64,000 bases of DNA from Pedobacter psychrophilus (GCF_001652725.1 NZ_LWHJ01000022.1:186001-250000); one strand, 5' to 3'. Counted from the first letter of the stretch, positions 18,013 through 28,562 are shown. The notes: generated by a model from the letters alone, not told the origin. Translations and numbers: made by a program.

Positions 18013-20088
18013 ATGTATTTTTCGCAATTTAAAGAATTTTGCAGTCTTGTTTTTTTTGCATTTATAGTTTTTTCTGCATCTGCTCAACAAACAAAAAAGC
18101 CTAATATCATTTTGATATTAGCAGATGATATGGGCTATTCTGATCTTTCTTGTTATGGTGGAGAAGTGCAAACTCCTAACATTAATTCTCTAGCAACGGA
18201 AGGCCTAAAATTCAAGCAATTTTATAATGCCGCAAGATGTTGCCCTACCAGAGCATCTTTAATGACTGGATTGTATCCTCATCAAGCGGGAATGGGATGG
18301 ATGGCGGCCGCCGATTTAGGAACTCCAGAATATCAAGGTAATTTAAATAATACCAGTGTCACCATTGCCGAAGTAATGAAATCTGTAGGATACAGTACTT
18401 ACATGACTGGAAAATGGCACTTAACCAATGAAAGAAAAATAGCCGGAAAAGTGATGGATAACTGGCCAAAACAAAGAGGTTTTGACCGATATTTTGGAAT
18501 TATTCCCGGTGGGGCTAATTATTATACGCCAGAACTTTATAGCAATAACAAAACATATCCAGCCCCAGCTAATTTCTATTTAACAGATGCAATTAGCGAT
18601 ACCACGGTAAAATATATCTCAGAGCATGAAGCTACTAAAAAGAATGACCCATTCTTTATGTATGTAGCCTATACCGCTCCGCATTGGCCTTTACATGCTT
18701 TACAAAAAGACATAGATAAATACAAAAATGCTTATAAAGTGGGATGGGATGAAATTCGAAAAACTCGTTTTGCTAAGCAAAAAGAGTTAGGAATGTTTCC
18801 TGCAAATGCAGTGATGAGCGATCGTGATTCTGAAATCCCAGCATGGTCAGAAATTCCTGAAAACAAAAAAAATGATATGGCTAAGAGGATGGCAATTTAT
18901 GCTGCTCAAATAGATGTAATGGATCAAGGGATAGGCCGCATCATTAAAGAATTAAAAACAACCAATCAATTAGACAATACACTCATATTTTTCTTAAGTG
19001 ATAATGGCGCTTGCGCCGAGTTCATCAGTAGTGGAGATAGTAAAGAAGTAGATGGTGGTGCCGACACTTTTGAAAGTTACCGCATCAATTGGGCAAATGT
19101 AAGCAGTACACCTTTTAAAGAGTATAAACATTATACTTACGAAGGCGGGATTGCAACGCCATTAATTGTGCATTGGCCTAATGGTATCAAGAAAAATTTA
19201 AATAATTCTTGGGTTGGAGATTATGGACATATCATTGACATCATGGCAACTTGTATTGATGTTGGTGGTGCCAAATATCCAGCAACCTTTAAAGGGAATA
19301 AAATCACTCCTTTACAAGGGAAAAGTTTATTACACAATTTTAATGGAGAAGCTAAAGGCCGTGGAGCCGTTTTTTGGGAGCATGAAGCTAATATTGCTTT
19401 GAGAGATGGGAAATGGAAATTAGTTGCAAAAACTGATCAGGATCAAGATTTTAACATAGCGAATTTAAGATTGTATGATATGGAGCAAGATCCAATAGAA
19501 TTAAATGATCTTTCTGCAAAATATCCCGAAAGAGTAAATGAAATGTACAATCGTTGGCATAATTGGGGAGAAGAAGTAAAAGTTTTCCCGATGGACACCC
19601 GAGAATATAATGTGAGAATGGCAGATTACAAAAGGGAATTGAATGGAGATTTTAACGATAACCTTGGCGGTTGGAACCTTAAGAAATCTAATGCTGTTAC
19701 TGCCGATGTAAAAATTGATAATTCAGGAAAATTGAACGGCCAAAAATCTTTAATGATTGCTATGCAAAAGCCTGGTCAAAAACCTGCTGATTTATCATTA
19801 AACTGGGGATTTAAGGCCGATAAAGGAGAAAAATTCCAGATTGATTTAACTGCTATTGCAAAAGGAAATTCTAAATTTTATTTAAGATTAGAAGATGCCG
19901 GAAAAGGAGCAGAGAAAATGATTGATCAAGAAGTGAAAGTCAATAAAACTAGTCAAAAGAATGGATTTACTTCCATCGTTATTCCAAAGGACGGTAACTA
20001 CCGTTTATCACTTTATTTTGGTGATATGCAGGCAGGTGAACAAATTTGGATAGATCAGATTAAACTTATTCCAATAAAAAAGTCTTAA
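18013..20088 (+). CDS. Arylsulfatase-type sulfatase with added C-terminal domain
   Basis: This 691-residue protein has a signal peptide (about 1-24, ending ASAQ) and a sulfatase domain with LADDMGYSDL metal ligands and catalytic motif C76-C-P-T-R, the CCPTR type seen in large arylsulfatases. GKWHL and SDNGA segments are intact. Residues from about 545 to the end form an extra beta-rich domain (NDNLGGWNL start, QIWIDQIKL end) that looks like a carbohydrate-binding module of the CenC/CBM4-9 style, by pattern only. Eight bases separate it from the next NPP gene, so they are co-transcribed. Expected to act on the outside of the cell or in the periplasm. Confidence 0.92.
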   Translation: MYFSQFKEFCSLVFFAFIVFSASAQQTKKPNIILILADDMGYSDLSCYGGEVQTPNINSLATEGLKFKQFYNAARCCPTRASLMTGLYPHQAGMGWMAAADLGTPEYQGNLNNTSVTIAEVMKSVGYSTYMTGKWHLTNERKIAGKVMDNWPKQRGFDRYFGIIPGGANYYTPELYSNNKTYPAPANFYLTDAISDTTVKYISEHEATKKNDPFFMYVAYTAPHWPLHALQKDIDKYKNAYKVGWDEIRKTRFAKQKELGMFPANAVMSDRDSEIPAWSEIPENKKNDMAKRMAIYAAQIDVMDQGIGRIIKELKTTNQLDNTLIFFLSDNGACAEFISSGDSKEVDGGADTFESYRINWANVSSTPFKEYKHYTYEGGIATPLIVHWPNGIKKNLNNSWVGDYGHIIDIMATCIDVGGAKYPATFKGNKITPLQGKSLLHNFNGEAKGRGAVFWEHEANIALRDGKWKLVAKTDQDQDFNIANLRLYDMEQDPIELNDLSAKYPERVNEMYNRWHNWGEEVKVFPMDTREYNVRMADYKRELNGDFNDNLGGWNLKKSNAVTADVKIDNSGKLNGQKSLMIAMQKPGQKPADLSLNWGFKADKGEKFQIDLTAIAKGNSKFYLRLEDAGKGAEKMIDQEVKVNKTSQKNGFTSIVIPKDGNYRLSLYFGDMQAGEQIWIDQIKLIPIKKS

Positions 20089-20095
20089 AGAATAC

Positions 20096-21403
20096 ATGAA
20101 ACATATATTATTAATATTTGCAGGAAGTTTATTAGCTATCCAATCTTATGCTCAACAAAACAAACATGTTTTATTGGTAAGTGTAGACGGACTTAGACCC
20201 GAGTTTTATTTAGAAAAGGGATGGGATACTCCAAACCTTAAGAGCTTAATGGAAAGCGGAATTTATGCAAATGGCATCAACAGCGTATTTCCATCAGTTA
20301 CTTATCCTGCTCATACTACAATTATCACAGGAGCGTATCCAGATAAGCATGGGATTTTCTATAATGTGCCAATAGGGTCTTCCAACGGTCATTGGAATTG
20401 GGAATTTGATTTAATCAAGACAGAAACCTTATGGGATGCTTGTAAAAAAGCGGGTTTAACTACTGGAGCAGTCATGTGGCCTGTCTCTGTTGGTGCTCCA
20501 ATAAATTGGAATTTTCCGGTAAGAAGGGCTGATGAAGATGAAAAATCTAATCAATATACCATAACAAAACCTTTTGTAACACCAAGTGGCCTAATTGATG
20601 AGATGACTAACAATAATGTGATTGCAGGGACAGAAGATGAATTAAATTATCCGCAATTAGATAAAACCATTGGAGAAATGAGTTCTTATATTTTAGGGAA
20701 GCATCAACCAAATTTAATGGCAGTACACTTTGTAGGAGCCGATCATTATGAACATGCTGGTGGTCGTGATTCTAAACAAGCGCATATCGCTGTAGCTTTA
20801 ATTGATAAACAAATCGGTAAATTATTGCAAGTGCTAAAAGATAATCATCTTAGAGAAAGCACCACCGTTATCATCACTGGTGATCATGGCTTTGTAGATA
20901 ATGAGTATGTTTTTTCTCCCAATGTTTTGTTGGCCAAAATGGGCTTAATAGACGATAAGGGATGGAAAGCCAAATTTTTTACTCCCGGAGGTTCTGCTTT
21001 TTTATACGTTAAAGATAAAAAGTTGCTTCCATCAATCTTAAAGATGTTAGATGAATTGCCACCAAACGAAAAATTGTTCAAAGTGATATACCGCAATCAG
21101 CTAAATACCGTAGGAGCTGACCCATCCGCAGTTTTAGCCTTGGCATTTAATAAAGGAGTAGTAGGCAAAACGAATATCAAGGGCAATTTAATTGAAGAGA
21201 AAAAAGGAGGTGGAAATCACGGATATTACCCTGATTTTAAAGAAATACAAACTGGTTTTATCATTACCGGAACAGGGATTTCAAATCATAAGGAAATTAC
21301 TGGAATGGGTGTTAAAGATATTGCACCATTAATTTCAGAAATATTAAAGTTGTCTTTCAAATCTAAAGATGGAGAGCTTTTCCCAAATATCATAAAGAAA
21401 TAA
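20096..21403 (+). CDS. Nucleotide pyrophosphatase/phosphodiesterase (NPP) family protein
   Basis: This 435-residue secreted protein (signal peptide ending SYAQ at about residue 20) is a second NPP-type enzyme. Asp31 in VSVDGLRPEF and Thr69 in PSVTYPAHTT are the first metal ligand and the nucleophile; DHYEHAGG and TGDHGF give the other metal ligands. It is a paralogue of the protein at 16652 but not a close one. It directly follows a sulfatase gene with a seven-base gap, indicating a joint transcript; combined removal of sulfate and phosphodiester groups from one glycan is an attractive inference. Confidence 0.9.
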   Translation: MKHILLIFAGSLLAIQSYAQQNKHVLLVSVDGLRPEFYLEKGWDTPNLKSLMESGIYANGINSVFPSVTYPAHTTIITGAYPDKHGIFYNVPIGSSNGHWNWEFDLIKTETLWDACKKAGLTTGAVMWPVSVGAPINWNFPVRRADEDEKSNQYTITKPFVTPSGLIDEMTNNNVIAGTEDELNYPQLDKTIGEMSSYILGKHQPNLMAVHFVGADHYEHAGGRDSKQAHIAVALIDKQIGKLLQVLKDNHLRESTTVIITGDHGFVDNEYVFSPNVLLAKMGLIDDKGWKAKFFTPGGSAFLYVKDKKLLPSILKMLDELPPNEKLFKVIYRNQLNTVGADPSAVLALAFNKGVVGKTNIKGNLIEEKKGGGNHGYYPDFKEIQTGFIITGTGISNHKEITGMGVKDIAPLISEILKLSFKSKDGELFPNIIKK

Positions 21404-21549
21404 AAATGAGGTTTGTGATCCTTGGCAATTTTAAAATCATAGTTAGATTGAATTGAAATCAGGAAAAGCCATAAAGATAAGAGCTCAAAGTATAGGTTTT
21501 GAAGCTTAAGAATTAGTTTACAATGTCCATAATTAATTGAATAATTAAA

Positions 21550-22983
21550 ATGAAAACAAAGAATTTAAAAATTTTAGGAGGAATTTGCTTGGCAATGATA
21601 TCTGCAAATTTGTTTGCTCAAAATAAAGATAAAAAACCCAACATAGTGTTTATTATGGCCGATGATTTAGGTTATGGAGAGCTAGGTTCTTATGGGAACA
21701 CATTTAGTGAAACTCCAAATCTTGATAAATTAGCCACTCAAAGTATGCGTTTTACCCAAGCTTATGTAGCGGCACCAATCTGTTCTCCTTCTAGAGTAGC
21801 TTTAATGACGGGGCAATACCCTGCAAGAGTTGGGATAACAGATTTTTTACCGGCAAAAACAGATAGATGGCTGGACCCCGCAAAGTATTTTACTATAAAT
21901 GAAGCTTTGGGGCAAGTTGGCTACCATACGGGCATTATAGGTAAATGGCATTTAGATACTGATTACATCACCAATAAAGGTGGGCCTAAAGCTCATGGAT
22001 TTGACGAGGTTATCGGTTCTGAAACCAAATATATTGGAGATGGAGATTACTTTTTTCCATATGATAAAATAAGTACATTCCCAACAGGTAAAGAGAATGA
22101 ATATTTAACTGATAGACAAAGTGAAGAAGCATGCAAATATATCGAGAGAAATAAAGATCAACCTTTTTACCTCTATCTTGCCTACTACAGTGTTCATACA
22201 AGTTTAGATGCACCTGAGAGTATCGTAAATAAATACAAACAAAAATTTGATAAAAAGTATGGGGCTGGTTCTGCTGAAAAACTTTATGGGAAGGAAAACC
22301 CGAACCATAATAGCAAGAATGTAGATAACCCTTACCTAGCCGCCATGCTAGAGCGTATTGATAGCGGAGTTGGAAGTATTATGGAAACTTTAAAAGCAAA
22401 TCATTTAGATGAAAACACTATTTTAGTATTCTTTTCAGACAATGGTGGGCCAGCCAAAACAGGTAATAACGGAGTTTTAAGAGCAGGAAAGTCATGGTTG
22501 TATGAAGGTGGAATTAGAGAGCCACTCATTGTAAGATGGACAGGGAAAATAAAACCGGGAACAGTAAATGATACACCTATTAGTAGTGTTGATTTTTATC
22601 CAACATTTACCAGTGCAGCAGGTGCCGATGTTAAAGGGAAAGAATTGTTGGACGGAGTTAATTTATTGCCATTATGGGTAAATGATAAAAAATTAGATAG
22701 AGACGTTCTATTCTGGCATTATCCTTCAGAAACCGGACAATGGACTAATAAAATGAGTAGTGCTGTTAGAAAAGGAGATTTTAAATTAATTGAATTTTAT
22801 AATGATCATCATTTAGAACTTTACAACATAAAGAATGATATTAGTGAAAAGAATAATTTAGCCAAAGAATTACCTGCCAAAACTAAAGAACTTAAAAAAT
22901 TGCTTGATGATTGGAGGACAGAAGTGAATGCAGAAGTTCCGGTAATTAATAAAAACGCTAAAGCAAAAAAAGAAGATGGATAA
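21550..22983 (+). CDS. Sulfatase (arylsulfatase A-like)
   Basis: This 477-residue secreted sulfatase has a signal peptide (about 1-23, ending LFAQ). The domain is complete: MADDLGYGELG with metal Asp residues, catalytic C78-S-P-S-R followed by TG, GKWHL, SDNGGP and the LYNIKNDISEKNNLA tail. It resembles arylsulfatase A or galactose-6-sulfatase-like members more than heparan-type ones. The C-terminus is lysine-rich. It lies 24 bases before the hybrid two-component regulator gene on the same strand. Confidence 0.92.
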   Translation: MKTKNLKILGGICLAMISANLFAQNKDKKPNIVFIMADDLGYGELGSYGNTFSETPNLDKLATQSMRFTQAYVAAPICSPSRVALMTGQYPARVGITDFLPAKTDRWLDPAKYFTINEALGQVGYHTGIIGKWHLDTDYITNKGGPKAHGFDEVIGSETKYIGDGDYFFPYDKISTFPTGKENEYLTDRQSEEACKYIERNKDQPFYLYLAYYSVHTSLDAPESIVNKYKQKFDKKYGAGSAEKLYGKENPNHNSKNVDNPYLAAMLERIDSGVGSIMETLKANHLDENTILVFFSDNGGPAKTGNNGVLRAGKSWLYEGGIREPLIVRWTGKIKPGTVNDTPISSVDFYPTFTSAAGADVKGKELLDGVNLLPLWVNDKKLDRDVLFWHYPSETGQWTNKMSSAVRKGDFKLIEFYNDHHLELYNIKNDISEKNNLAKELPAKTKELKKLLDDWRTEVNAEVPVINKNAKAKKEDG

Positions 22984-23007
22984 TATTTGAATCTTTAATT
23001 AATGTGA

Positions 23008-26000
23008 ATGTATTTTAAGATAAAGCCTAATTTTTTATTGATTTTAATTTGCTGCTTGGCATTTGTAGCTAAAGCGCAGGATCAAATTGTTTTTAGAAAT
23101 TATTCTGTAGCCGATGGGTTGCGGTCCAATACTGTATGGTCAATCACTCAGGATGATCAGGGCTACATGTGGTTTGGCACTAAAAACGGAATTAGTCGAT
23201 TTGATGGCTATCAATTCAAATCCTATCAGTTTGATAAGCAGAATAAAAATTCCCTCAGTGATAATTTTATACATAGCATTTTAAAATTTGACGATGAAAC
23301 TTTTTGGTTAGGTACAGAATCAGGCGTCTCCATATTAAATCTTAAAAAAGAATCTTTCCAAGATTTTAAGCCACTTAAAAATAACTTAGTTTTTGATATT
23401 GTAAGGGATAGTAAAGGCATCGTTTGGATTGCTACGAAAAGTAATGGATTATATAGATACAATCCTAAAACAAAAGAATTAAAAAACTTTAAGGCTACAA
23501 GTCAAAATTCAGGTTTATCTTCCAATCAAATCAGAAAGCTTGCATTGGATAAATCCGGTAATTTATGGATAGCCACATTTGGTAATGGTTTAGATAAACT
23601 CAATACATCAAACTTTAAATTCAAAAACTTTAGAACAGAAAATTCGGGTCTCAGTAATAATTTTATACTTACCGTTTATTCTGATTTGGATGGTAATATT
23701 TGGACAGGAACTTTAACCGGAGGATTGGATTTTTATAATCAGAAAAACAACACCTTTAAGATATATAATAAAGGTAAAAACTCAATCAATGATGATATTG
23801 TAAGATCCATTTATCAGCCAAAAAGAGATAAGCTTTATATTGGGACAGAAAAAGGTTTGAACGTTCTTAATATTGCTACCGGAGAATTTAAAGCTTTTAC
23901 TAATCAAATCAGTAATCCATTAAGCATCAGTGATAATGCGGTTTATTCCATCTTTCATGATAGAGAAGGGGGAGTTTGGGTAGGTACTTTTTTTGGTGGG
24001 GTTAATTATTTTCAAGAAAAGGGTTCCGAATTTGAATTATATTATCCAACCCAAGAACCAAAATCATTATTTGGAAGTGCAGTAAGCAGTTTTTTAGAAG
24101 ATAAGCCAGGTTATTTTTGGGTAGGTACCGAAGATGGTGGATTAAATTATTTTAATTCTTTTGATAAAACTTTTAAGCATTATCCTTTTGATTCAAAACA
24201 GCAGAATTTATCTTATCACAACATACATACACTCTTTAAAGATAATGAGGGAAACATTTGGATTGGAACTTTTACAGGAGGCTTAAATATCTATAACCCA
24301 AAAACTGGTAAAGTAACTCAATATAAAAACGATCCTAAAAATCCAAAATCTATCAGTAATAATTCTATTTATTCCATATATCAGGATTTAGGAGGAAATA
24401 TTTGGGTTGGAACTGTCAAAGGATTAAATCTCTTTAATAAAGAAACAAAAGATTTCACCAGAATAAAGGAGATGGGATTGGCTGTAAACTGTATTTACAG
24501 TATTTATGAGGACGCCGCTCAAAACATGTGGTTTGGCACATACGATTCTGGAATTATTGGTCGCAACAAAGAATCAGGAGATTGGCTGCATTTTTTTGCA
24601 GATGGAAAAGAAGGCTCCATTAGTTCTAATAAAGTCATTAGCATGCTTGATGATTATCAAGGTAATTTGTGGGTAGGTACAGATGGTGGAGGTTTAAATA
24701 AGCTGGATTTAAGAACGCATAAATTTTCGGCTTTTGATTCACGTTCTGATATCAATGCAAATGTTATTTATGGAATTTTACAAGATAACAGACATAATTT
24801 GTGGATTTCTACAAATGATGGTTTATACAGTTTTCAACCATCTTCTAAAATCGTAAAGCATTTTACCAATTGGGATTATTTGCAGAGCCGTCAGTTTAAT
24901 TATTCTGCAGCTTACAAAGCTTCTGATGGGAAATTATATTTTGGAGGTATCAGAGGATTTAATGCATTTTATCCTGATAGCATAACAAAATCTAACATTA
25001 AAACTAACGTAGCATTCACCAATTTTCAGCTTTTTAATCAAGATGTAAAAGTGAATGATGAAGATAGTCCATTGAAAAGCCCCATTGGATTCGCTGAGTC
25101 TATAAAACTTTCTAACAATCAGAGTGTTATCAGTTTCGAATACGCCGCATTAAGCTATGTTGCCCCAAGAAAAATTTTATATGCCTATAAATTAGATGGG
25201 TTTGATAAAAATTGGAATTATGTTGGAGACCAACGTAAAGCTACATTTACAAATTTACCTCCAGGAGATTATACTTTTCAGGTGAAAGCTTCTACAGATG
25301 AACATAATTGGGATGTACCTATTTCTAAAATATCTGTAACCGTAAAGCCACCATTTTACAGTTCCTTATTTGCTTTGTTCATTTATATCATATTTACAAT
25401 AGCAGGTTTTATCGCAATTAGAAAATACTTAACTAATAAAGCATTAAAAAGGAATGAAATTAAATTAGAAAGATTAAAAGTGGAAAAGGAAAAAGAATTC
25501 TATAACCAAAAGATAGAATTTTTTACTGCGATGGCACATGAGATTAGAACACCACTTTCGCTCATCACAGCACCTTTAGAGAAATTGCTAGAAATAAAAA
25601 AATGGGAACCCATGATTCAAAAACAACTGAATGTAATGGATGAAAATTCTAATAGACTATTGACTTTGGTCAATCAGCTTTTAGATTTTAGAAGAGTGGA
25701 AAGTGATATTTATGAAATTCATAAAGAAGAGGTGGATTTGGTCTCATTAATTCAATCTATATATTCCAGATTTTCAGCAATTCAGTACCAAAAAGGCGTA
25801 AAATTTACTTTAAGCACCAAAGTAAGTAGTCTTATTATTAAAGCGGATCCAGAAGCTTTAACTAAGATTTTTAATAATTTATTGATTAACGCCTTTAAAT
25901 TCACCCGAACAAAAGTGAAAATAAGTATTCAAGAACCTTATGAGGAAGATGATAAGCAGCAGTATTTTAAAGTAAATATTGAAGATGATGGAATTGGCAT

Positions 26001-27048
26001 ACCAGAATCTGTAATTGGTCATATTTTCACTAAATTTTTTAAAGTATCAGATGGTACTCACCAATTTAATAATTTGGGAGGTACAGGTATTGGTCTTGCG
26101 CTTGCTAAATCTTTAACAGAAAGACACAGCGGCAGGTTAGATGTAACTAGCGTTCAAAATGTAAACACAGTTTTTAGTGTAATTATTCCATATACAGAAC
26201 AAGTTTTAGATCTATCTAAAGTCGAAGCAGATGAAACTATTTTAGTTATTGAGGAAGAAGAAAGCAATGACAAACAAACTGTTATGATTGTGGAGGACGA
26301 TGAATCTTTAATTGATTTTTACAATCATAGCCTCCATCAAGATGGATACAAGGTGATTATGGCAGGCAACGGTTTAGAAGCATTGAAGTTACTCAAAGAA
26401 AACAATATTGATTTAATCCTTTCTGATGTGATGATGCCTGAAATGGATGGTATTGAATTATGTAAAAATGTTAAAAATAGCATCGACTATAGTCATATTC
26501 CTCTGATACTTTTAACAGCAAGAGCAAACTCAGAATCTGAAATTGAAGGGATAGAAAATGGTGCAGATGCATACATTACTAAGCCATTTAAATGGAAGCA
26601 TGTTACCGCGATGATAAAAAATCTGATGGATTCTCACGCCCGTTTAAAGGAGAAATTTACCGATCAGCCGTTTATAAAAGCCGACTCGCTCACCAATAAC
26701 ACTAAGGATAAAAAGTTCCTCGAAAAAATAACTGAAATTATAGAGAATAGAATTATGGATCCACAACTTTCCGTAGAAGAGCTTAGTAAAGAAGTTGCAA
26801 TGAGCCGTTCTAGCCTACATAAAAAATTGAAGTCATTATCTGGACATGTACCAAATGAATTTATTAGGTTAGTGAGGTTAAAACATGCAGCAATGTTATT
26901 GCTTACCAATGATTATAACATTTCAGAAATTGGCTACATGGTAGGATTTAATTCTCATTCCTATTTCTCAAAATGCTTTTACAATCAGTTTAAATTAACT
27001 CCTTCAGAGTTTTTGGAGCAAGACAATAAAGCTGAAATATTAGAATAA
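23008..27048 (+). CDS. Hybrid two-component system sensor/regulator (HTCS)
   Basis: This 1346-residue one-piece regulator contains a signal peptide (1-23), a periplasmic sensor of two seven-bladed propellers made of Reg_prop repeats (about 30-690; repeated NIWIGT/GVWVGT motifs), a Y_Y_Y domain (about 705-775, PPGDYTFQVKA), one membrane helix (about 785-805), a HisKA domain with His844 (MAHEIRTPLS), an ATPase domain (DDGIGIPE, GGTGIGLAL), a receiver with Asp1140 (LILSDVMMP) and a C-terminal AraC-type HTH (about 1235-1340). HTCS proteins bind a glycan fragment and switch on neighbouring polysaccharide utilisation genes. This one sits amid sulfatases without an adjacent SusC/SusD pair; it is the likely controller of the island. 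Confidence 0.95.
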   Translation: MYFKIKPNFLLILICCLAFVAKAQDQIVFRNYSVADGLRSNTVWSITQDDQGYMWFGTKNGISRFDGYQFKSYQFDKQNKNSLSDNFIHSILKFDDETFWLGTESGVSILNLKKESFQDFKPLKNNLVFDIVRDSKGIVWIATKSNGLYRYNPKTKELKNFKATSQNSGLSSNQIRKLALDKSGNLWIATFGNGLDKLNTSNFKFKNFRTENSGLSNNFILTVYSDLDGNIWTGTLTGGLDFYNQKNNTFKIYNKGKNSINDDIVRSIYQPKRDKLYIGTEKGLNVLNIATGEFKAFTNQISNPLSISDNAVYSIFHDREGGVWVGTFFGGVNYFQEKGSEFELYYPTQEPKSLFGSAVSSFLEDKPGYFWVGTEDGGLNYFNSFDKTFKHYPFDSKQQNLSYHNIHTLFKDNEGNIWIGTFTGGLNIYNPKTGKVTQYKNDPKNPKSISNNSIYSIYQDLGGNIWVGTVKGLNLFNKETKDFTRIKEMGLAVNCIYSIYEDAAQNMWFGTYDSGIIGRNKESGDWLHFFADGKEGSISSNKVISMLDDYQGNLWVGTDGGGLNKLDLRTHKFSAFDSRSDINANVIYGILQDNRHNLWISTNDGLYSFQPSSKIVKHFTNWDYLQSRQFNYSAAYKASDGKLYFGGIRGFNAFYPDSITKSNIKTNVAFTNFQLFNQDVKVNDEDSPLKSPIGFAESIKLSNNQSVISFEYAALSYVAPRKILYAYKLDGFDKNWNYVGDQRKATFTNLPPGDYTFQVKASTDEHNWDVPISKISVTVKPPFYSSLFALFIYIIFTIAGFIAIRKYLTNKALKRNEIKLERLKVEKEKEFYNQKIEFFTAMAHEIRTPLSLITAPLEKLLEIKKWEPMIQKQLNVMDENSNRLLTLVNQLLDFRRVESDIYEIHKEEVDLVSLIQSIYSRFSAIQYQKGVKFTLSTKVSSLIIKADPEALTKIFNNLLINAFKFTRTKVKISIQEPYEEDDKQQYFKVNIEDDGIGIPESVIGHIFTKFFKVSDGTHQFNNLGGTGIGLALAKSLTERHSGRLDVTSVQNVNTVFSVIIPYTEQVLDLSKVEADETILVIEEEESNDKQTVMIVEDDESLIDFYNHSLHQDGYKVIMAGNGLEALKLLKENNIDLILSDVMMPEMDGIELCKNVKNSIDYSHIPLILLTARANSESEIEGIENGADAYITKPFKWKHVTAMIKNLMDSHARLKEKFTDQPFIKADSLTNNTKDKKFLEKITEIIENRIMDPQLSVEELSKEVAMSRSSLHKKLKSLSGHVPNEFIRLVRLKHAAMLLLTNDYNISEIGYMVGFNSHSYFSKCFYNQFKLTPSEFLEQDNKAEILE

Positions 27049-27136
27049 AAGATTTGTTTCCTTATGTTTTTAAATTTTTATTGAATAATTAGAAACACCA
27101 TTATACAACCGAATCATAAAATTATAAATCAATAAT

Positions 27137-28534
27137 ATGAAAATTACCTATGTTTTTTTGGGGATAATGCTTTTGTCCTTAATGATTAAAGCCCAAGATA
27201 AAATACGTCCAAATGTGGTTTTTATAGTGGTAGATGATATGAACACCTGGAGTATTCTTAAAGATTATGCTCCTTTAAAAACGCCATATATTGATAAACT
27301 TAAATCAGAATCATTAAATTTTATTAATGCAGTATGTGCGGTTCCTGTTTGCATTCCATCCAGAACTTCTTTTTTTACGGGAATTGCTGCGTATCATACA
27401 GGTGCTTATTTCAACAACCAAAATACATGGAATTCTAGTTTGTTATCTAAAACCGAGGTAATGCCAGAAACTTTCAAGATAAGCGGTTATACAACTTGGG
27501 GAAGAGGAAAAATTTTCCATGTAGAAATTAATGGGAATCGTGAAAAAGAGATGTTTGATAATAAAGTGATGAAAGGTGGATTTGGGCCATTTGCAGAAAA
27601 GGAATATTGGTATGCCAAAACTCAATGGTTTTCTATCAAACCCTGGACTGGTCCTGATACTGATTTTCCCGACGTAAGAAATGCCAATGCTGCTATAGAT
27701 TTTTTTAAAGAGAAACATGATAAGCCTTTCTTTATGTATTATGGATTATTTAGACCTCACTCTCCATATACTGCTCCTAAGAGATTTTATGATTTATACA
27801 AAGATGAGGATATAAAATTGCCGCCGGGATATTTAGAAAACGATTTAGATGATATTCCTTTAATGGGAAGAGAGTTGGTGGATTCTATGAAAAAATATAG
27901 TAAAGAAGGGCTTTCTAAAAAGGAAGTTTGGTTAAAAATGATGAAAGGCTATTGCGCCAACACTTCATTTGCAGATTGGAATGTTGGAAGAGTGTTACAA
28001 GAATTAGATAATAGTGAGTATGGTAAAAATACTATTGTAATTTTTGTTTCTGATAATGGCTTTCATAATGGAACAAAAGACCATTGGGTGAAGGCAACAT
28101 TGTGGGAGCAAGCTGATAAAGTGCCTTTCTTAATCAGAATGCCCGACAAAAAAGCATATGTATTACCTCAAACAGTAAGTCTTGTAGACATTTATCCTAC
28201 GCTTATAGAATATTGTTCCTTAAAACCAACCAATCATAAATTAGATGGGAATAGTATGGTTCCAATTTTTAACAATCCAAAATTTAAATGGAATACACCA
28301 GGTTTTAGTTGCTACGGAGAAAACTATTCTTCTGTAAGGGATGAAAGGTATAGATATATACGCTACCCTGATGGCTCTGATGAGCTATATGATCACAGTA
28401 CAGATCCTTATGAGCATAAGAACATTTCTCAAAAAACAAGTTCTAAGGAAATTATTAAAAAACTCTCTGTATCAATTCCTTCAAAATTTGCCATTTCTTT
28501 GGGAGGAAAAAAAGAGCTTCAATCTGAAGATTAA
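27137..28534 (+). CDS. Sulfatase (iduronate-2-sulfatase-like)
   Basis: This 465-residue secreted sulfatase (signal peptide about 1-19) carries the metal site VVDDMNTW and catalytic C72-I-P-S-R followed by TG. The WVKATLWEQADKVPFLIR segment and the AYHTGAYFNN stretch after the active site resemble iduronate-2-sulfatase-like members. The tail ELYDHSTDPYEHKNI is the usual sulfatase end. It stops 28 bases before the next sulfatase start on the same strand. The actual sugar and sulfate position are not derivable. Confidence 0.92.
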   Translation: MKITYVFLGIMLLSLMIKAQDKIRPNVVFIVVDDMNTWSILKDYAPLKTPYIDKLKSESLNFINAVCAVPVCIPSRTSFFTGIAAYHTGAYFNNQNTWNSSLLSKTEVMPETFKISGYTTWGRGKIFHVEINGNREKEMFDNKVMKGGFGPFAEKEYWYAKTQWFSIKPWTGPDTDFPDVRNANAAIDFFKEKHDKPFFMYYGLFRPHSPYTAPKRFYDLYKDEDIKLPPGYLENDLDDIPLMGRELVDSMKKYSKEGLSKKEVWLKMMKGYCANTSFADWNVGRVLQELDNSEYGKNTIVIFVSDNGFHNGTKDHWVKATLWEQADKVPFLIRMPDKKAYVLPQTVSLVDIYPTLIEYCSLKPTNHKLDGNSMVPIFNNPKFKWNTPGFSCYGENYSSVRDERYRYIRYPDGSDELYDHSTDPYEHKNISQKTSSKEIIKKLSVSIPSKFAISLGGKKELQSED

Positions 28535-28562
28535 AAAATTTGAAATAGTTAAAAGAGATACA

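Noticed and set aside
19214-19402. Plus-strand 62-codon ORF inside the large sulfatase
   Set aside because: Wholly within a confident gene in a different frame; no independent support.
28341-28562. Longer N-terminus for the sulfatase at 28563
   Set aside because: The extension is a shifted frame of the preceding sulfatase and hides the obvious signal peptide.
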